64,000 nt of DNA, taken from contig NZ_CP091792.1 in the NCBI RefSeq assembly GCF_022024115.1, forward strand, positions 186,001 through 250,000, read 5' to 3'. The notes below the pieces were generated by a model, which did no database searches, had not been told where the DNA came from, and saw only the letters and a list, made by a program, of their open reading frames with translations. A program made the position numbers and the translations under genes. Within the stretch, counting starts at the first letter, position 1; every line of letters begins with the position of its first letter. The DNA is from Prevotella communis (GTDB taxonomy: Bacteria; Bacteroidota; Bacteroidia; Bacteroidales; Bacteroidaceae). This document shows, in pieces, positions 62,414 through 64,000 of the stretch.

Positions 62414-62647
62414 ATGACACAGGAGGAAAGATGGTTGGAAAAATATCATGAAGTGGTTGAATTTATCGAAACCAATCATAGAAATCCATCGCGTCATAAC
62501 CCCGAGGAGAGGTATAAATATTGCAACTGGCTAAAGCATACTAAGAAGCAATTCAATGCGGGCGAACTTAAACCAGAGAGGGTAGAGCTTTTTATTAGAC
62601 TCCTTGCATTAGCAGAAGAGAATAAGCATGTAAACCAGTGGATATGA
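62414..62647 (+). CDS. Helicase-associated-domain mini-protein
   Basis: 77 residues: MTQEERWLEKYHEVVEFIET, NHRNPSRHNPEERYKYCNWL and FNAGELKPERVELFIRLLAL. It matches a single helicase-associated repeat. About half identical to the 60114 protein, with a longer C-terminal helix. Confidence 0.75.
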   Translation: MTQEERWLEKYHEVVEFIETNHRNPSRHNPEERYKYCNWLKHTKKQFNAGELKPERVELFIRLLALAEENKHVNQWI

Positions 62648-62662
62648 TTCTACAGAAATAAA

Positions 62663-62684
62663 ATAGGGAGTGGCGAAGCACTCC
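62663..62684. terminator. Hairpin between convergent genes
   Basis: AGGGAGTG-GCGAAG-CACTCCCT, a perfect 8-bp stem. It lies between the + strand gene ending at 62647 and the - strand gene ending at 62735, so it could end transcription from both sides, although no long T run follows. Confidence 0.55.
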
Positions 62685-62734
62685 CTGTGGCAGCTTAATA
62701 ACTAAAAACAAAAAAAATATTGGCAACAACCACA

Positions 62735-62956
62735 TTAGCCCTTGGGGGGATAAGGGTCGTTTCCATAACTTCTTTTGTCGCGGATATGTCCGTCCATTGC
62801 ATGAATGGTCAGTTCCTTGCCTTGATTAATCGCAATCTGCCTTCCGCGTTCAATAGCTTGGTACTGATGATCGAAGACACCTGAACTGCGAGTGCAGCCA
62901 TCTTGCTTCAACTTCCAGACATTTCCGTTTCTTACTACGTGAATCTGATTTCCCAT
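62735..62956 (-). CDS. DUF2188-like protein
   Basis: About 73 residues from MGNQIHVVRNGNVWKLKQDG, with FDHQYQAIERGRQIAINQG and ELTIHAMDGHIRDKRSYGND, the DUF2188 pattern (V-x-x-x-x-G-W-x-V, x-H-x-x-D-G). An upstream start at 63046 would include the repeat leader and is less likely. Confidence 0.75.
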   Translation of the reverse strand: MGNQIHVVRNGNVWKLKQDGCTRSSGVFDHQYQAIERGRQIAINQGKELTIHAMDGHIRDKRSYGNDPYPPKG

Positions 62957-62966
62957 AGCGGTAACG

Positions 62967-63019
62967 AAATTAAGTTGTAAAAATTTAAAATAAGTATCTG
63001 AGCTCGAAGCTCGCACGAG
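62967..63019 (-). promoter_or_regulatory. Shared leader element in front of the DUF2188 gene
   Basis: Ends 11 bases before the start. On the - strand CTCGTGCGAGCTTCGAGCTC, then TTTAAATTTTTACAACTTAA. Nearly the same as 63382-63435. The CTCGTGCGAG and GAGCTTCGAGCTC parts are palindromic. Confidence 0.65.
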
Positions 63020-63064
63020 TGGGTTCATTTCATGCATCAATTGCAAATACTCTGAACAAAGGAA

Positions 63065-63370
63065 TTAACCAACCTTCTTATAGTTTTGATTACCGTAAGA
63101 GTAAATTGGGCATGTGAGGGGGCCGTCTTGACGAGATGCATTGTTGTACCACTGCAGAGGACGAAGATTCCAGATATAATCTGATCCTCCTTTAGCTTCA
63201 GGAACGATATGGTCTACTTCCCAACCATAAATGCTGTTTCTGTTGCCATACAGCGATTTGCAAATCCAAGCGCCGCAGTCATCTTTGCGCCACTCTGCTG
63301 GATTGTAACCAGCTACTACGTGGCCTTTTTGCCAAACGGTTTCAACGGTTTCATCAGAAAATGTTGCCAT
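63065..63370 (-). CDS. HNH endonuclease
   Basis: 101 residues with the HNH core GWEVDHIVPEAKGGSDYIW and NLRPLQWYNNASRQDG. Metal-binding His in VDH and Asn in NLRPL are present. No fused specificity domain. It precedes the DUF2188 gene on the same strand with a copy of the same leader. Confidence 0.85.
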   Translation of the reverse strand: MATFSDETVETVWQKGHVVAGYNPAEWRKDDCGAWICKSLYGNRNSIYGWEVDHIVPEAKGGSDYIWNLRPLQWYNNASRQDGPLTCPIYSYGNQNYKKVG

Positions 63371-63381
63371 TGTTTTTACTA

Positions 63382-63435
63382 GATTAAAGTTGTCAAAAAT
63401 TTAATTAACATAGCTGAGCTCTAAGCTCGCACGAG
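63382..63435 (-). promoter_or_regulatory. Shared leader element in front of the HNH gene
   Basis: Ends 12 bases before the HNH start. On the - strand CTCGTGCGAGCTTAGAGCTC, then TAAATTTTTGACAACTTTAAT. Second copy of the element at 62967-63019. Confidence 0.65.
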
Positions 63436-63439
63436 AGTA

Positions 63440-63475
63440 GTCAGCCCTATACAGTTTGCCCCTGTTGGGGCTGAC
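63440..63475. repeat. Hairpin GTCAGCCC ... GGGGCTGAC
   Basis: An 8-9-bp stem with an about 18-base loop upstream of the HNH leader. Possibly a terminator or part of a leader. Confidence 0.5.
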
Positions 63476-63637
63476 GAAATCCTTATCAAAAATAACCGTA
63501 GTCATTATCCTAAATCCAATGTAGTGGTTGGTGACATGGTTAACGGGGGCAAAGATATGAATTATCAGTGAAATAACCAAACTTATTATGAGAAATTTTG
63601 GATTTCATATACAAAATGTATATTCAAATGCTTAAAA

Positions 63638-63669
63638 TTTGGTGCTTCTGCTTAAATTTACTACCTTTG
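63638..63669 (+). promoter_or_regulatory. Promoter of the last AAA ATPase gene
   Basis: TTTG at 63638-63641 and TACCTTTG at 63662-63669, 20 bases apart; the ATG is 21 bases after the -7 box. Confidence 0.7.
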
Positions 63670-63690
63670 CATCCAAAAATTGTATAAGAT

Positions 63691-64000
63691 ATGATAGAGA
63701 AGATATGCATAACAAACTATCTCTCCATTAAAGAAAAGATGGAGTTTTCTTTTGTTAGTTCAAGGGAAAAAGAAAAGTTTGATGGCAAAACTACGTGGTA
63801 TGAACAGTGTGGTGATAAGAAGCTTGCTAAGTTAGTATTTGTTCTTGGTAATAATGCTGCTGGTAAGACAAACTTTATTAATGCTGTTCGTACAATGAGA
63901 ACGCTTGTTATCTCAAAACCTTCGGAAAGAGATGACTCGTTGGAATATATGCCCTTTATGCTTGATAAAGAATCAAGGTATAAGCCAACGACATTTGATA
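63691..64000 (+). CDS. AAA ATPase, partial (runs off the window)
   Basis: About 103 residues: IEKICITNYLSIKEKMEFSF and FVLGNNAAGKTNFINAVRTM (Walker A). An AAA_21/RloA-like ATPase start. The rest of the gene and any partner lie outside the window. Confidence 0.8.
   Translation, partial: MIEKICITNYLSIKEKMEFSFVSSREKEKFDGKTTWYEQCGDKKLAKLVFVLGNNAAGKTNFINAVRTMRTLVISKPSERDDSLEYMPFMLDKESRYKPTTFD

Noticed and set aside
1..64000. rRNA and tRNA genes
   Set aside because: None was recognised by eye; a covariance search (tRNAscan-SE) would be decisive.

Overview
The window looks like the chromosome of a Bacteroidales bacterium, most likely a Prevotella-like gut or rumen species. The reasons are TAnnTTTG-type promoters, UpxY/NusG-type antiterminators, an HU-like / smalltalk / amidase module, several four-helix bundle (S23-like) genes and REP-associated (Y1) transposases. 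This assignment is inference from gene content; no rRNA or tRNA gene was recognised. Almost all genes lie on the + strand.

Layout. (1) 1-3.0 kb: a NusG/UpxY-like gene with a repeat-derived tail, then 1.5 kb of decayed DNA holding hairpin repeats, a dinD-like pseudogene and a transposase remnant. (2) 3.0-11.3 kb: two separate two-gene cassettes, each an AAA ATPase followed by a small protein with a PD-(D/E)XK-like motif. The first is followed by a cyclase-like protein and a small membrane protein carrying an amber codon. Toxin-antitoxin-like and four-helix bundle genes follow. (3) 11.4-14.2 kb: gmd and fcl, making GDP-L-fucose. (4) 14.2-18.5 kb: an amidase/smalltalk/HU-like module on the - strand, a gene split at a perfect A6G slippery site followed by a hairpin, a DUF2806 protein, and a membrane coiled-coil protein coupled to a SinR/Cas2-like protein. 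(5) 18.9-24.9 kb: a PHP+AAA ATPase / small protein / AIPR operon, then a duplicated four-helix bundle gene and its pseudogene. (6) 25.0-43.9 kb: the main surface polysaccharide operon, with a cytidylyltransferase fusion, SDR and LicD (polyol-phosphate-type decoration), glycosyltransferases, three acyltransferases, Wzy, Wzx, RmlA, two FdtA-like isomerases, an acetyltransferase and an aminotransferase (a dTDP-3-acetamido-3,6-dideoxyhexose route; rmlB is not in the window).

(7) 43.8-55.1 kb: an 11-kb accessory island between a broken and an intact DegT aminotransferase gene. It holds transposases, a membrane / GHKL ATPase / STAS-like / SIR2 gene set, an Mrr-like nuclease, a DUF2971 protein and a Panacea/GNAT-like toxin-antitoxin pair. 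(8) 55.1-58.5 kb: the locus resumes with aminotransferase, initiating sugar-phosphate transferase, a small protein and a metallophosphoesterase whose end is replaced by a transposase element. (9) 59-64 kb: hairpin modules, direct repeats, small helicase-associated-domain proteins, an orphan hicB beside a hicA stub, a second UpxY gene, HNH and DUF2188 genes with near-identical leaders, and the start of another AAA ATPase.

Taken together this is a capsule or O-antigen locus interleaved with candidate anti-phage genes. Two things stand out. One is the number of defence-like cassettes of unfamiliar composition. The other is a family of about 120-180 bp intergenic modules whose hairpins share loops and flanks but have different, still complementary stems, which suggests selection on structure rather than sequence.
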